Below, one piece after another: positions 15,580-34,031 of a stretch of 64,000 nucleotides of DNA; positions within the stretch are counted from its first letter, which is position 1, and each line of letters begins with the position of its first letter. The DNA lies in NCBI GenBank assembly GCA_016946835.1, contig JACVTC010000165.1, positions 263,501 through 327,500 on the forward strand. The letters run 5' to 3'. Both the position numbers and the translations under genes were made by a program. The notes beneath the pieces are model-generated. The model ran no database searches. It was given only the letters and a program-made list of their open reading frames with translations, and was not told the origin of the DNA. Origin of the DNA: Neocallimastix lanati (nom. inval.) (lineage: Eukaryota; Neocallimastigomycota; Neocallimastigomycetes; Neocallimastigales; Neocallimastigaceae).

Positions 15580-16589
15580 TTATTTATATATAATTTTTAC
15601 TATTAAGAGTTATTTGATATTTAGTAGTAAATAATATTGTAATTTTTATTTTTTTTTTAAAAGGAAACGAATTTTATAATTATTAATTATTATGAAATTT
15701 ATTTTATTTAATATATTTTAATATAAAATTACTAATTATTTTTATGATATAAAATTTAAAATAAAAAACTGTCATCAATTTAAATTATTATTATTTTTTT
15801 TATGGGATACAATTCCAAAATTTTAAAATTAAAACATATTTATATTTTTTTTTTTTTTTTTTTTTTTTTGGTTTTAGTTATTAATGTAATAATAATTAAT
15901 TTTTTTAATAACTTTAAAAATATTATTACCCTAGAACATTAAATTATTGATGAATTATTTTCATTAGTGCCCTACATATTACTTAAGACATATAAAAATT
16001 ACATTAATGACTACATTATGGTTTCATATGTTAATGTATATTTTACTGAATTTTTTTGTATGAGAATTAATTTATATCATTTATTGAGTATGTAGTTATA
16101 AAATTAGATAAATAGAATTTATTGTTAGGTCTTTAAATTGAACTTTAATTAAAAAATAAAAATAAAATATTTAATTTATAATATTAAATGATAAAGAAAT
16201 AATTAAAAAAAAAAAAAATTATAAAAAAAATTATAATACATTAATAAAAATTAATTTTAAAAATATTTGTAATATTAAAAGTATATATATATATATTTAA
16301 GATATATATATTTGATTTTTTATTTAATTAAAATATATAAATATAATTATAATTATAATATTTTATACACTAAAAATTATATAAAAACACTTTATTATAT
16401 ATATATATATAATTAATAGTCAAAATGAACAAATTGTAATATATATATTTAGATATTATTAAAAAAGTTAAAATTTATAATTTAAAAATAAAAGAAAATT
16501 AAAAAAATTTTTATATTTTATAAAATTCTAAATTTTTTATATATTAATTCTATATAAAATTCAGTAATTTTTTATGAATTATATTATAT
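15580..16589. other. Intergenic, AT-rich
   Basis: Upstream region of the double-MSP gene. A T(27) run lies at about 15847. No gene, RNA or element is recognised. Confidence 0.5.
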
Positions 16590-16718
16590 TAATCTTTAAA
16601 AAATAATTAATGACTAATCTATCAATATCAATATTATATTTATCAATAGCATTTAAAAATGGATATCATCCATCTCTGTCTTTTTTATTAAAAATATTTG
16701 AATTATTAGCATTATTTA

Positions 16719-16751
<33 letters not shown>

Positions 16752-16810
16752 TTGCTTAACATAATTTTTTTTTTTATCTATTGCATCTAAAAGGTCCTCA
16801 TTTTATAAAT
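16590..16810 (-). pseudogene. Ankyrin-like gene fragment
   Basis: Minus-strand reading gives NEDLLDAIDKKKNYVKQ, then an A-run, then NIFNKKDRDG-stop-YPFLNAI followed by KYNIDIDRLVINYFL. This fits an ankyrin-type repeat of gut-fungal style. The stop is TGA at a position where tryptophan or another aromatic is expected. There is no start or end, so it is a remnant. Confidence 0.4.
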
Positions 16811-16927
16811 ATTTGAAAATAATAAATGAAAAAAAAAAAAAAAAAAATATTATTTGTTAAAAAATTTTAATTTTAAAGAAAAAAAAAATAAAAAATTAAG
16901 TATTATTTAAAAATATATATATGTATT

Positions 16928-17240
16928 TGTTAAATATTACAGTTATGTGTTTAATTACATTGTACATTATATTTTATTATTATTAAGTTTAAAATATTTT
17001 TTTATTCGATGGAATCATCCAGCTCAATGTTAAATTTTACCAATAATGTCAGACTATTATAGAAAATGATTTATTCTTAAATGAATAGGTCATTCTTAAT
17101 ATAAAAGCAATAAAAATAAATAAATAATCCCATAATAAAATATAAATATCAGTTCTGATTTTAAATGTTATATTTAACAGATTAATAGTAATTCTTTAAC
17201 AATCGTTAATATCAAAATTCAATATATTAAATATTTAACA
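16928..17240 (+). repeat. 5' LTR of the plus-strand copia element
   Basis: It begins TGTTAAATATTACAGTTATG and ends ATATTTAACA, i.e. TG...CA termini. It aligns along its length with the LTR at 12221-12554 (inverted) and the partial one at 21643-21905. Confidence 0.75.
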
Positions 17241-17296
17241 ATCATCGAATATTAAAATAAAAAAATGAATATTTAATATTAAGCAGTCACATTAAA

Positions 17297-17570
17297 AGGA
17301 CTAAATCAACAACTACAGCAAGTTCTTCAAAAACTTCAACAAAAACAGCAGAGATAGTAAATATATTAAAAACAACAATGAATAATACTCCTCTATTGAA
17401 GTAGAACCTCCAAATATTTAAATAAATAAAATTAATAAAGTTTCATATTCAAAAATTTAAAATTACAAATGAAAATTTTCATAAATGGTATTCAGATTTG
17501 AAATTATTTCTTAATTCTGAAGAATTAGGTGATTATATATCAAAGAATAATAAATTTATAAACACCAATA

Positions 17571-17607
<37 letters not shown>

Positions 17608-18700
17608 ATTTAGAGTATGATAGTACCATCAGGGTTATAATATTGAACGAAATATACAAAAAGTCTATTAAATAATTGCACAAGTGTATATTTAATGATA
17701 AATGAATTAAAAGAAAGATTTTCAGAAACAGGACCATTAAGACCGAAAATCGAAATGAAAATAAAAAATATTAGAAATTGAAAACCATGATTTTAAGCTG
17801 TACTTAGATAATCTTAACTCGATATTTACAGAATATTTAATGAGATAAAATTGAAAAATAAATCAGAACTGAGTGAAAAAACAAAAATTTTACACTTTTC
17901 AGAGGAATTAAATATAGTCGGAATTGCATATTCCTTCATATTTCAATATTATAACATATTCCATAGTGATATAGTTATTTTTTATTATCTTTTTTTAAAT
18001 TTTAATATTTTGTTAAATTTTTCAATAAAACATTAAAATAAAAAATTAAAGTTTTGATTTATTATTTCTGGTATAGTTGTTAGTAAATATTACCATAAAT
18101 CAAACCATTTAGAATTATAATAAATAAATAAATAAATAAATAAATAAAAATAATAAATAAAACATAATAAATAAAATAAATATAAAAGTTAAATAAAACT
18201 TTTGCGTTTTACAACGTTTATGTATTTATTATATTATTTTATTATAGATATATTGAAAAACCATATAATCATTTATAAGAAGACATAACTAAACTAAGTA
18301 CAATTATCAAGAAAAAGAGTAGAAATCAAAGAAGTATATCAACACGAAGATCAAATTTTAACAGAGTTCGAAATGAGAAACTTCCATATAATTTCAATAA
18401 AGAAACAAATTCCAATGAATACTGTCACTATTGCCATAAAAATGGATATACAGCTGATAACTATTTTTTCAACCTATCAAATTCATCAAAGAATAACTAT
18501 AAGGGGAGAAAAGAAAAAAGTAATAATAATAAATCAAGAAATAAAAATAAAAACAAAAATAAAAGAGCACCTTTAAGCAGGAATGGTAGTAAGAGAAACT
18601 TCAAATCATATAATGTTAATGATGAAGAACAAAACAATTCAGATTCAGATTCATATCCTTCATTTGACTTCTGTTTCAATATAACAACTAATATTTTAAA
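17297..18700 (+). pseudogene. copia gag, broken by an insertion
   Basis: The start codon position carries AGG. The gag core matches the minus-strand copy (for example KSELSEKTKILHFSEELN at about 17860) but is interrupted by about 300 bp of foreign sequence at 17950-18247. It then resumes with EKPYNHL and TKLSTIIKK. The zinc knuckle reads CHYCHKNGYTADNYF near 18425: the GH of the family is GY and the last Cys is lost. The tail is basic and Asn-rich, as in the other copy. Confidence 0.75.
17950..18247. mobile_element. Roughly 300-bp insertion inside copia gag
   Basis: Comparison with the intact gag segment of the copy at 11410-11790 shows that this stretch does not belong to gag. It is flanked by ATAT on both sides (about 17946-17949 and 18248-18251), as a possible short target duplication. 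It contains (AAAT)n and, near its 3' end at 18192-18211, the 20-mer AATAAAACTTTTGCGTTTTA, which recurs at 20211-20230. The family is unknown; a MITE-like element is one explanation. Confidence 0.5.
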
Positions 18701-18799
18701 AGATAATTATAATAACAATTCAGTAACTCCTAGGAACATAAAGGTAAATAAAGTAAAGGCAAAAATCTTAAAAGAAGAAAATAATGATAAGGAAGATAA

Positions 18800-19679
18800 C
18801 AAGAATCATGAATCATTGATAATGGAAAAGGAATCAATTTACCCAAAAATATAAAAATACTATCAAAACATTGAAGAAGTTTCTAATAGAGGGATGATAT
18901 TCCAAAATGGATAATCCGAAAAAATTTACAAAAAGAGTTATTACAAAGAGATATATAACAACCACTCATTACCTATGTTTTTTTTTTTTTTTATAACTTT
19001 ATTATAACTAATTATTACTATATATACAAATGATGAAAACTTTTTTTACTTTAAATGCAATTTTAATTAAAAATATAGAATATAAATATTAAATAATATA
19101 GGACTAAAATTATGACATGCTAGATTAGGTCATTATTACAATCAGAATCTTTAAAAAAAATTTTTTTTTTAGAAAATAACAACATTAAGGAAGAAAAGAA
19201 TGATGATCTAAATTGTGAAGATTGCAACATTAGTAAACTTAAGAAAAAAACCATTCAACAAAACCACCAACAAAAGTACTTCCTCAATACAAATCGTGCA
19301 TTCTGATATCGTCGGACCACCAAAGACTTCACCATCATTTAGTGGATACAATTATTATATAACATTCATTGATGACTTCAGTAGAAAATGTTGAGTTTAT
19401 TTACTTAAAAACATAAATCTGGGGGTAGTGCATAAATTTATTGAGATTTCATAAACTTATGAAAAATACTTGTAATTATATAAAATAAAGGAAATAAGAT
19501 CTATAAATTCCTCAAATCCTTCAGATAGACAAATTGGTTTAATGGATGAAATACAATAATGAAAATATATTAGATAATAATTCAGAAAAAAGTAAAAATT
19601 AATAAAAAATAAAATTAATGAAGATTTATATTATATGAAGAGCAAAGATCTCAAAAATAATGATAATAATGAAATCCAG

Positions 19680-19725
<46 letters not shown>

Positions 19726-20676
19726 AAAATCAATTTTCTAAAATTGAAATAAAATTAGATCAAAATTTTGGGGAACATCAAGAGGAAATATTTATAATAA
19801 ATAAATAAATCATATTTTGAAAGGAAAAAAGAAATTCAGATAATGAAAATGAAAGCCCGTAAAAAGAAATAGAATTAATAATATTAATATTGATAATTCC
19901 AAAGACTTATGAAGAAGCTGATAATTCAAAAAAAAAATGACGATAAATAGAAAAAATGCAATATACAAAAAGAACAATAAAATTTATATGGAAATAATGT
20001 TATGGAAATTGTGGAAAACCAAAAATATTCTAAAAGGCATTAAACCACGTGATGTTAAATGTGTTTTTTAATAATTAAAATAATAGTATATATAAAGCAA
20101 TATTGGTTAATTAAAGGTTTTCTCTAAAATTAAAGGAGTGGATTACACTTGTACCTATTCCCATACAATAGAAATAGATATTTTTAGACTAACAATGGTT
20201 ATTGGCATCCAATAAAACTTTTGCGTTTTATTGGATGCTGAAGCTGCATACTTGAATGCTAATCTAGATAAGAAAAATTATGTTTAAATTCCAATCAGTG
20301 ATAAAAAAAAACTTCCATTACTGTGAAAATCTGGATTATTACAAAAGATTCTCCATGGACTCAAACAAGCCAGAAGACAACCGTTTTACGAAATTGCCTG
20401 TTTTCATAAGAAAACTGAGTTAATTCAATATAATACTGATTGTTGTTTATTTGGAAAGAATAAAAAAAATAATGAATTATGCTTATTACTAACTCTTTCA
20501 ACTCTTTATATTGATGATATATTAATTTCAGGAGAAAATAAATAAAGAAATTAACCAAAGTAATTACAAAGATAAAGCATAAATACAAAATTTTTACAGA
20601 TAAAAGAGAAAATAAAATCATATGAAATTAATATAATTAAAAAACAGGTAAAAGCTATAAAATTAATCAAAAGGAT

Positions 20677-20734
<58 letters not shown>

Positions 20735-21173
20735 AAGAAATGTTAACTAACTACAATATAATCAATACTAAAATGATTAAGACACTCTATATTGATGTAA
20801 AATTAGAAGAAGATAAAGAAAACTCTAAAACAAAAAAAAAATTAAAAAACTGATTATAAGAGATTGATTGGATCCCAACGATATGTATCAACAAAAAACA
20901 AGACCAGATAGAGTATTTGCAGTAAATCAAGATAAAAGATTTTCTGAGAATCCAACAGAGGATGATTTTAATACAGGTATTCAAATATTAAAATACCTTA
21001 AAAAAAAAAAAGCAAAGGAATACTCAATCCATTATAATTAAAAGAAATTTTTTAAAGAGTTTAGTGTGATGTAGATTTCGGGGAGTAAGAAAATTAAAAG
21101 AAGAATCGCCTCAGGATATATCTTTTATATTAGGAAATAGTCCAACATCATAGAAATCAATTACTCAAAAAAA

Positions 21174-21213
<40 letters not shown>

Positions 21214-21523
21214 GCCTTACCAACCATAAAAAGTCGAATACAAAAGTTTAACAGAATGTACAAAGCAAGCTATATGGTTTAAAAAAAATAATTAGTAAAT
21301 GAATTATTCAACAAGAGTATTAAAATTAATATTAGAATAGATAATAAACCATACTAGGATAAATAACTGAAAATGAAAAAAAAAAAAAAAAAAAAAAAAG
21401 GGGGGACAATACAAATACATGGACATAAAATACAAATTATACTGAAGAATGAAATTATAAAAAAAATGAAATCTCAAATTAACACTCATTGGTTCTAAAT
21501 TCAATGATGGCCGATCCATTAAC

Positions 21524-21562
<39 letters not shown>

Positions 21563-21620
21563 AAAAAAAAGTATTTCTGGACGTAAACTCAAATATTTTG
21601 CCGATTTCATGAAAATGTAG
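18800..21620 (+). pseudogene. copia pol, broken
   Basis: Protease: the active-site region reads IIDNGKGINLPK near 18815, so the usual D-S/T-G triplet is DNG, with a TGA where the other copy has Trp. Integrase: the pre-integrase HARLGHYYNQ near 19118, then VHSDIVGP and YYITFIDDFSRK at 19295-19390, again with a TGA at a Trp position. Reverse transcriptase: DAEAAYLNANLDKKNYV near 20240 and LYIDDILISGEN near 20507-20540, the YxDD box. RNase H end: RYVSTKNKTRPDRVFAVNQ near 20880 and PTEDDF. A(39) to A(49) runs interrupt the frame near 19685 and 20684. Confidence 0.82.
20209..20234. repeat. Short perfect palindrome inserted in the RT gene
   Basis: CCAATAAAAC is followed by TTTTGC and the exact inverse GTTTTATTGG; including the flanking AT pair the arms are 12 bp. 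It lies directly before the DAEAAYLNANL box of reverse transcriptase, where copia proteins have no such residues. Its central 20 bases equal those at 18192-18211. Confidence 0.65.
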
Positions 21621-21642
21621 AAAATGCTAATGTAGGGGGGAA

Positions 21643-21905
21643 TATTAAATATCACAATTATGTATTTAATTACATTGTTTACATTGTACATTATACTACG
21701 TTATTTAATTTAAAAATATTTTTATTCGCATACTATCCTACAGTGTAACGTTAAATGTTACCAATAATGTTAGACCAATGTAGAAAAAAGATTATTAATA
21801 GTATGTAATGACATATTCTTAAATGAATAGGTTTTTTTCTTTAAAAAGCAATAAAATATATAATAAAATATAAATATCTTTCCTTATTTTAAGATATATA
21901 TATAT
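21643..21905 (+). repeat. 3' LTR of the plus-strand copia element, end lost
   Basis: It starts right after the AGGGGGGAA polypurine tract with TATTAAATATCACAATTATG and follows the 5' LTR through AATAAAATATAAATATC. Similarity fades near 21905. Confidence 0.7.
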
Positions 21906-22812
21906 TACGATTTTTTAAATACTAAAATAAAAATAAAAAAAATATTATACATTTTAATAGATTATTTATGGATAGGATGAATTAATGATTTTTAATTTTT
22001 TTATTATTATTAATTAATTATTATTATTTAATGATTGATAATTTTTTTTTTTTTTTTTTTTTTTTAATAATAAATTAAAAATTAAAAATAAAAAAATTAT
22101 AAATTAAATTAAAAAATAGTAAATACGGAAAATAAATTAATATAATAAAATTAAGTATTATGTTATATATATGTTTTTCTTTAATAATAAGATAAAAAAT
22201 AAAATAAAATTAAAATTTAGAAATAATTATAAAAAAAAATAATATTAGACGATTATTAATATTATAATTATTATTATTATTATTATATATCATAGTTAAT
22301 ATTATAATTTTAATTATATATATAAATATATATATTTTTTGATTATTATTAAAAATATATATGTTTTTCTTAAAATTTTTTTCTTTATCATAAAAACAAA
22401 AATCATTATTATAAATATATATATGATTTTCTTTCTTTTCATTTTTTTGTATTATTCATTTTGTTTTTTTATACTATTTTATTTTTTTCCTTGGTTTTTT
22501 AGGTAATATAATGAATATATATTTATTTTATAATGTTGATAAAGATATACCATTAAAAAAAAAAAAAAAATTTTTTTTTCTTAGTTGTGAATATTGATGT
22601 TATTTAGATTTATTTAAACAAAAATAAAATAATAATAATAATAATAATAAAATGATTTTGGCTATTGTCATTTAGTTTTATTTATTTATTTATTTATTTT
22701 TTATTTTTATTTTTATTTTCATTTTTATTTTTATTTTTTTTTTTTATTTTATTTTATTTTTTTATTTTTTTCTTTTAGTTATTCCAGTCCTATTTTCCTA
22801 ATACTTTTAAAT
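21906..22812. other. Intergenic, AT-rich
   Basis: 3' flank of the zinc-finger gene, with T-runs, (TTTA)n and (TA)n. No gene is recognised. Confidence 0.5.
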
Positions 22813-29564
<6,752 letters not shown>

Positions 29565-30636
29565 ATTATTTATTATTTATTCTATTTTTTATTACAATTA
29601 TTGATATTATTATTGAAGTATTGTCTTTTTTTTTTATACTTTCTGTTCTTATTTTTATTATACAACAATAATTATATATATATAAATATTAAAAAAAAAT
29701 AATAATAATAAATATATATATTAGTATTAATTATACTATAGTATAAAAATAATAAATTAATAATAATTTTTGGTATAAATGTTTAATAATTTATAATGAT
29801 ATAAGTATTATTTTATATTGACCATAAATTATTTAAATATTAATCATTATTTAATTCTATTAATAATATAATAAATATTTAAATAGAATATTTAAAATAT
29901 ATATATATGTGTGTGTATTATTTTTATTCATATATTTAATATCATGAAAATTTTTTTTTTTTTTTTTGGTTTTAATAATATAAAAAATATTATAATTGAT
30001 TTCTATTTCTATAAATAATTTTATCCTTTTTTTTTTTTTTTTTTGTTTTTTGTTTTTTGTTTTTTTGATTGTTACATTAAATTAATGAAATTTTAAATAT
30101 ATATAGACAACATTATTAATAATAAAAAAATATAATTCATAATAATAAATAATTTTTTTTTTTTTTTGGTTTACCTTTTACTTTCCAATAACTTTTTCTA
30201 TTTTTGTTTGTATTAATAATTATTATTAATTTTTCTTTAAAAAAAATAAAAAAAGAAAGAAATGAGGAAAGAATTGACTATTATTAAAAGTTTAAATATA
30301 TATATATATATAGTCTTATATTTCTATAAATTCCTTTTATTTTATTTTTCTTTTTTTTAGTTCTTTAAATTTTTTCAAGTTTAAATATATTCTAATTCCT
30401 TAACAAATATACCAATTAGAAATATATAGTTCTATTTTCTTTTCTTTTTTTTTTTCCTTTTTTTAATTTTAAACGTTCACTTAAATGGGTATCAATAATA
30501 AAAAAGAAAAAGGAAATATAAAAAAAATTTTTTTTTTTAATTTAGTTTTATTGTTCTTAAGATTTCAAATATATATCGTATTATATTAATTGTAAAATGA
30601 TATATAATATATATTTAAGTATATTCCCATTTAATA

Positions 30637-30674
<38 letters not shown>

Positions 30675-31524
30675 TTATTTTTTTTCCTAATGTTTTTCTA
30701 TTAACTTTTCATACTCGTTATCTTTAATATATATTAATGAAAAATAAAAATTTTCTTTATATATATATGATAATGTATGAAAAGTAGTTGTTTTCCTTTT
30801 TTATATAAAAAAATGTTTTTTTTTTTTTTTTTTTATCTAGTATTTTCTTCTTATTAATTAATAAACTTTTTTTTAGTAATTTTCTGAAATTTCGTTATCT
30901 TTCTTTCCTTTTTATAAATAGAACATTTATATTCTATTCCATTGAATATGAATGCTAAATAATATACAGATATATAGATATAAAGATATTATCTTCACTT
31001 TTTCTTTCAAAATATATTCAGTCTTTATATATATAATTGCTTTAATTTATTTTTATGATATATATTAGTTTTTTATTCTCTTTTTTATATATTATAATAT
31101 TATTTCTTCTTTCCTCTTCTAAAAGAAAAGATATAATTATTTTTTTTTTCTTAATTAAAAGTTTAATGACAAGAAATATTGCTAAAAGAAAAATAATAAT
31201 GAATAATTACGATATATGAAGATATGTAAATTATTTTTTTCTCTCAATTCAATAAATATATAATAATATTATATATAAAAAAAAAGGTTTTTTCTTTTCT
31301 TTTTTTTTTTTTTTTTTTTTTTTTGATATTTTTTTAATTATATATTAGGTTTGAAGTAATTTAATATTATAAAAGAATATTTTAAAAAAAAAAAAAGTAC
31401 GATATATGTTATTATTATTAAAAAAAATGTTAATAAATAAACTAATAAATATATAAAATATTAAATATATATTATTATATAGACATATAAATATAAAAAA
31501 TAGCTTTTTTTAAAAAAAAATAAA

Positions 31525-31561
<37 letters not shown>

Positions 31562-31661
31562 AGCCTAATTATAATACTATTAAAAAAAAAATATCAAACA
31601 AATTAATTATAATTATTATAATTATTATTAAATCCAATAAAAAAAAAAATAATAAAATGTA

Positions 31662-31695
<34 letters not shown>

Positions 31696-32340
31696 TTTAT
31701 TTATTAAAATAAAAAATAAACTCTAATAAAAAAAAAAAATTAATATTAAATATTTAATATTTATTATTTATTATTTATTATTTATTATTTATTATTTATT
31801 ATTTATTATTTATTATATAGTTTTATATAATAAAAATAACATTTTATTACGTAGAAAGATAAATAATATTTCTATAATAATTATAGTTTATTATAATTAT
31901 AGTACTTTTTATGATTCTAATTTATTACAGTTAATTATAATTTATTGTAATAATTATAGTTTATTTTATTCATATTAAATTCTTCTGTATAAATTAAAAA
32001 TTAAAAATGAAATAACAGAAAAAAAAAATTTTTTTTCAATTAATAAATCAAATTTTTTCCTAAATTATATTCACAGATAATTAAAATAAACTTTAATAAA
32101 TAATAAATTATATCTTATATTTTAAATTATTTATTTTATATCAATTATTCATTTATTATTTGTTACTATTATTTATTATTCATTTATTATTTGTTACTAT
32201 TATTTATTATTCATTTATTATTAATTATTAATTATTTATTATTTTTATTATTAATTATTTATTATTTATTATTTTTATTATTATTATCATATTTCATTAT
32301 TTCATTATTATTATATTACATCATATTTTTTATAGACATT
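29565..32340. other. Intergenic upstream of the zinc-finger gene
   Basis: About 2.8 kb of A/T tracts, many T(20+) and A(25+) runs, and a short TTATTTA heptamer array at about 31760-31815. Promoter elements for the gene starting at 29564 must lie here but cannot be distinguished. Confidence 0.5.
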
Positions 32341-32544
32341 TATATATATACATATATCCTTGAATATCTAACTGAAGCTACAAACAGTTTTAATAAGAAA
32401 TTATTTGTTGCTGAAAATATTAAAAAGAATTTCACTGCTAAACTAAAAGTCAAGGCTACATTTGAAGCAATTAAGAAAGAAGAAAAAATGTCTCTAGTAT
32501 TTGGTCCTACGAGTGAGAATAATAATTCAAGTCATTTATCATAA
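32341..32544 (+). other. Exon-like coding island, unassigned
   Basis: A GC-richer stretch within AT-rich DNA reads EYLTEATNSFNKKLFVAENI, then KKNFTAKLKVKATFEAI, and ends with a TAA after SENNNSSHLS. The upstream in-frame part is low-complexity (encoded by TTATTTA repeats), so the true 5' end is unknown. A final exon or a gene fragment are both possible. No family is recognised. Confidence 0.35.
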
Positions 32545-33023
32545 ATAAATAAAGTAATAAATATATAAAATACATATAAATATAAAAAATAGCTTTTAAA
32601 AAAAAAATAAAAAAACTAAAAAAATAAAAAGTAAAAAAAAAATAAATGTAAATGAAAAAAGTATTGCTGCTAAATAAATAAACTAGTAAATGAATAAATA
32701 AATATACATTTTATTTATTTATTATCATTCATCATTTATATTAATTATTACATTAATGATTTAAATGATAATATTACTCAATAATAATACTCTTAAATAT
32801 AATAATAAACTAAATTTTTTCTTATAGAAAAGAATAATAGAATAAAATAAAAATGTAAGTATATATAAATATTTCTATGATTATTAATGTATTACTTAAA
32901 TTTTACATGAAGATTGAACTTTTTTGTTAAGATATATTATAATATATATAATAAATTAATTATGTATTATTTTTTTTTAGATTTTGGTATATATGGAGGC
33001 CATTTATTATTTCGTTATTATTC

Positions 33024-33055
<32 letters not shown>

Positions 33056-33440
33056 TATTATTATTTATTATTTCATTATTATTTATATATCATTATCCTA
33101 TTATTTCAATAATAATAAAGAAAATGATTAAATGTATATGTATGTATTACTATATAAATAAAGGAAATATTCTATATTTTATATTACATTATTCTACATA
33201 TAGAATTTTTTTTTTTTTTTTAATTCAAAATGAAAATGAAATAAATTAAATTAAAAACTTTATAAATTATATTTTTTTTTTTTTATTTCAAAGTTTAATT
33301 ATATATTTAGCAATATATTATAAGTTTATTGTTAATCAGATTTCATTCATAAATAAAATTATTATTAACTAATACTATAAAAATTATTGTTAAATTTAAA
33401 AGAAATGTTTTCTTTATTTTTTTTTTATTTTTTTTTTATT
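32545..33440. other. AT-rich gap
   Basis: No gene is supported here. A possible acceptor followed by DFGIYGGHLLF near 32980 (plus) has no partner exon and runs into repeat-encoded residues. Confidence 0.4.
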
Positions 33441-33496
33441 TTTAAATCAAGATATGTATAAGCCGCTTCTTTTGCGCCACTACCATAGAACCATCT
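33441..33496 (-). other. Short exon-like remnant
   Basis: Minus-strand reading gives RWFYGSGAKEAAYTYLDLK. It is preceded by TTTTTATAG, which would be an acceptor, or by MNYPFL and an in-frame TAG. It is much richer in GC than its surroundings. There is no partner exon within reach and no family is recognised. Confidence 0.3.
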
Positions 33497-33626
33497 CTAT
33501 AAAAATGGATAATTCATTATCTCCTCTTTTTTTTTTTAATTAATATTCTTCATTGTTTTATTGAGTCGTTATTTTTTTCTTCTTTTTTTTTTGACTTTCC
33601 TTCATGTGTAGAAAAAAAAAAATAAC

Positions 33627-33687
33627 TTTGTTAATTATTTATATACATATATAAATATATAAATATGTATATAAAATAATTAACAAA
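33627..33687. repeat. Inverted repeat, about 24-bp arms
   Basis: The left arm 33627-33650 and the right arm 33663-33687 are complementary except for one extra base. The loop is 12 nt, so the DNA or an RNA can fold into a near-perfect hairpin. Confidence 0.75.
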
Positions 33688-33980
33688 CTATAATAAGAAT
33701 CTTTGTTAATAAATAATATATAATATATAATATATAATATATAATTAATAATAAATAATAAATAAATAATAAGTAATAAATAATAAATACTAAATGACTA
33801 GAAAAATATATATATATAAAATAAAGAATAAAGAATAGAACAAATAATAATGATGATAATAGTAATAAATGAGTAAATGAGTGAACATTAATAATTAATA
33901 AAAAAATAGTATAAAAAACTTATTAATAATATATAATAAAAATTACAGCAAATGTAAAACAAGGAATAAAATAGAATATA

Positions 33981-34031
<51 letters not shown>

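Larger units (their letters stand above)
16928..21905 (+). mobile_element. Near-full-length Ty1/copia LTR retrotransposon, decayed
   Basis: In order: 5' LTR 16928-17240; gag from about 17297, where the initiator ATG is changed to AGG compared with the minus copy; zinc knuckle near 18420; protease; pre-integrase zinc region near 19110-19240; integrase core near 19290-19420; reverse transcriptase 20235-20540; RNase H about 20770-21160; a polypurine tract (AGGGGGGAA) at about 21634; and a 3' LTR 21643-21905 whose end is lost. Stops, frameshifts, long poly(A) expansions and two insertions make it inactive. The PBS could not be recognised. Confidence 0.88.

Noticed and set aside
17540-21691. Minus-strand frames with poly-Phe (17540, 21304, 21479)
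   Set aside because: They are antisense of poly(A) runs within the copia element.
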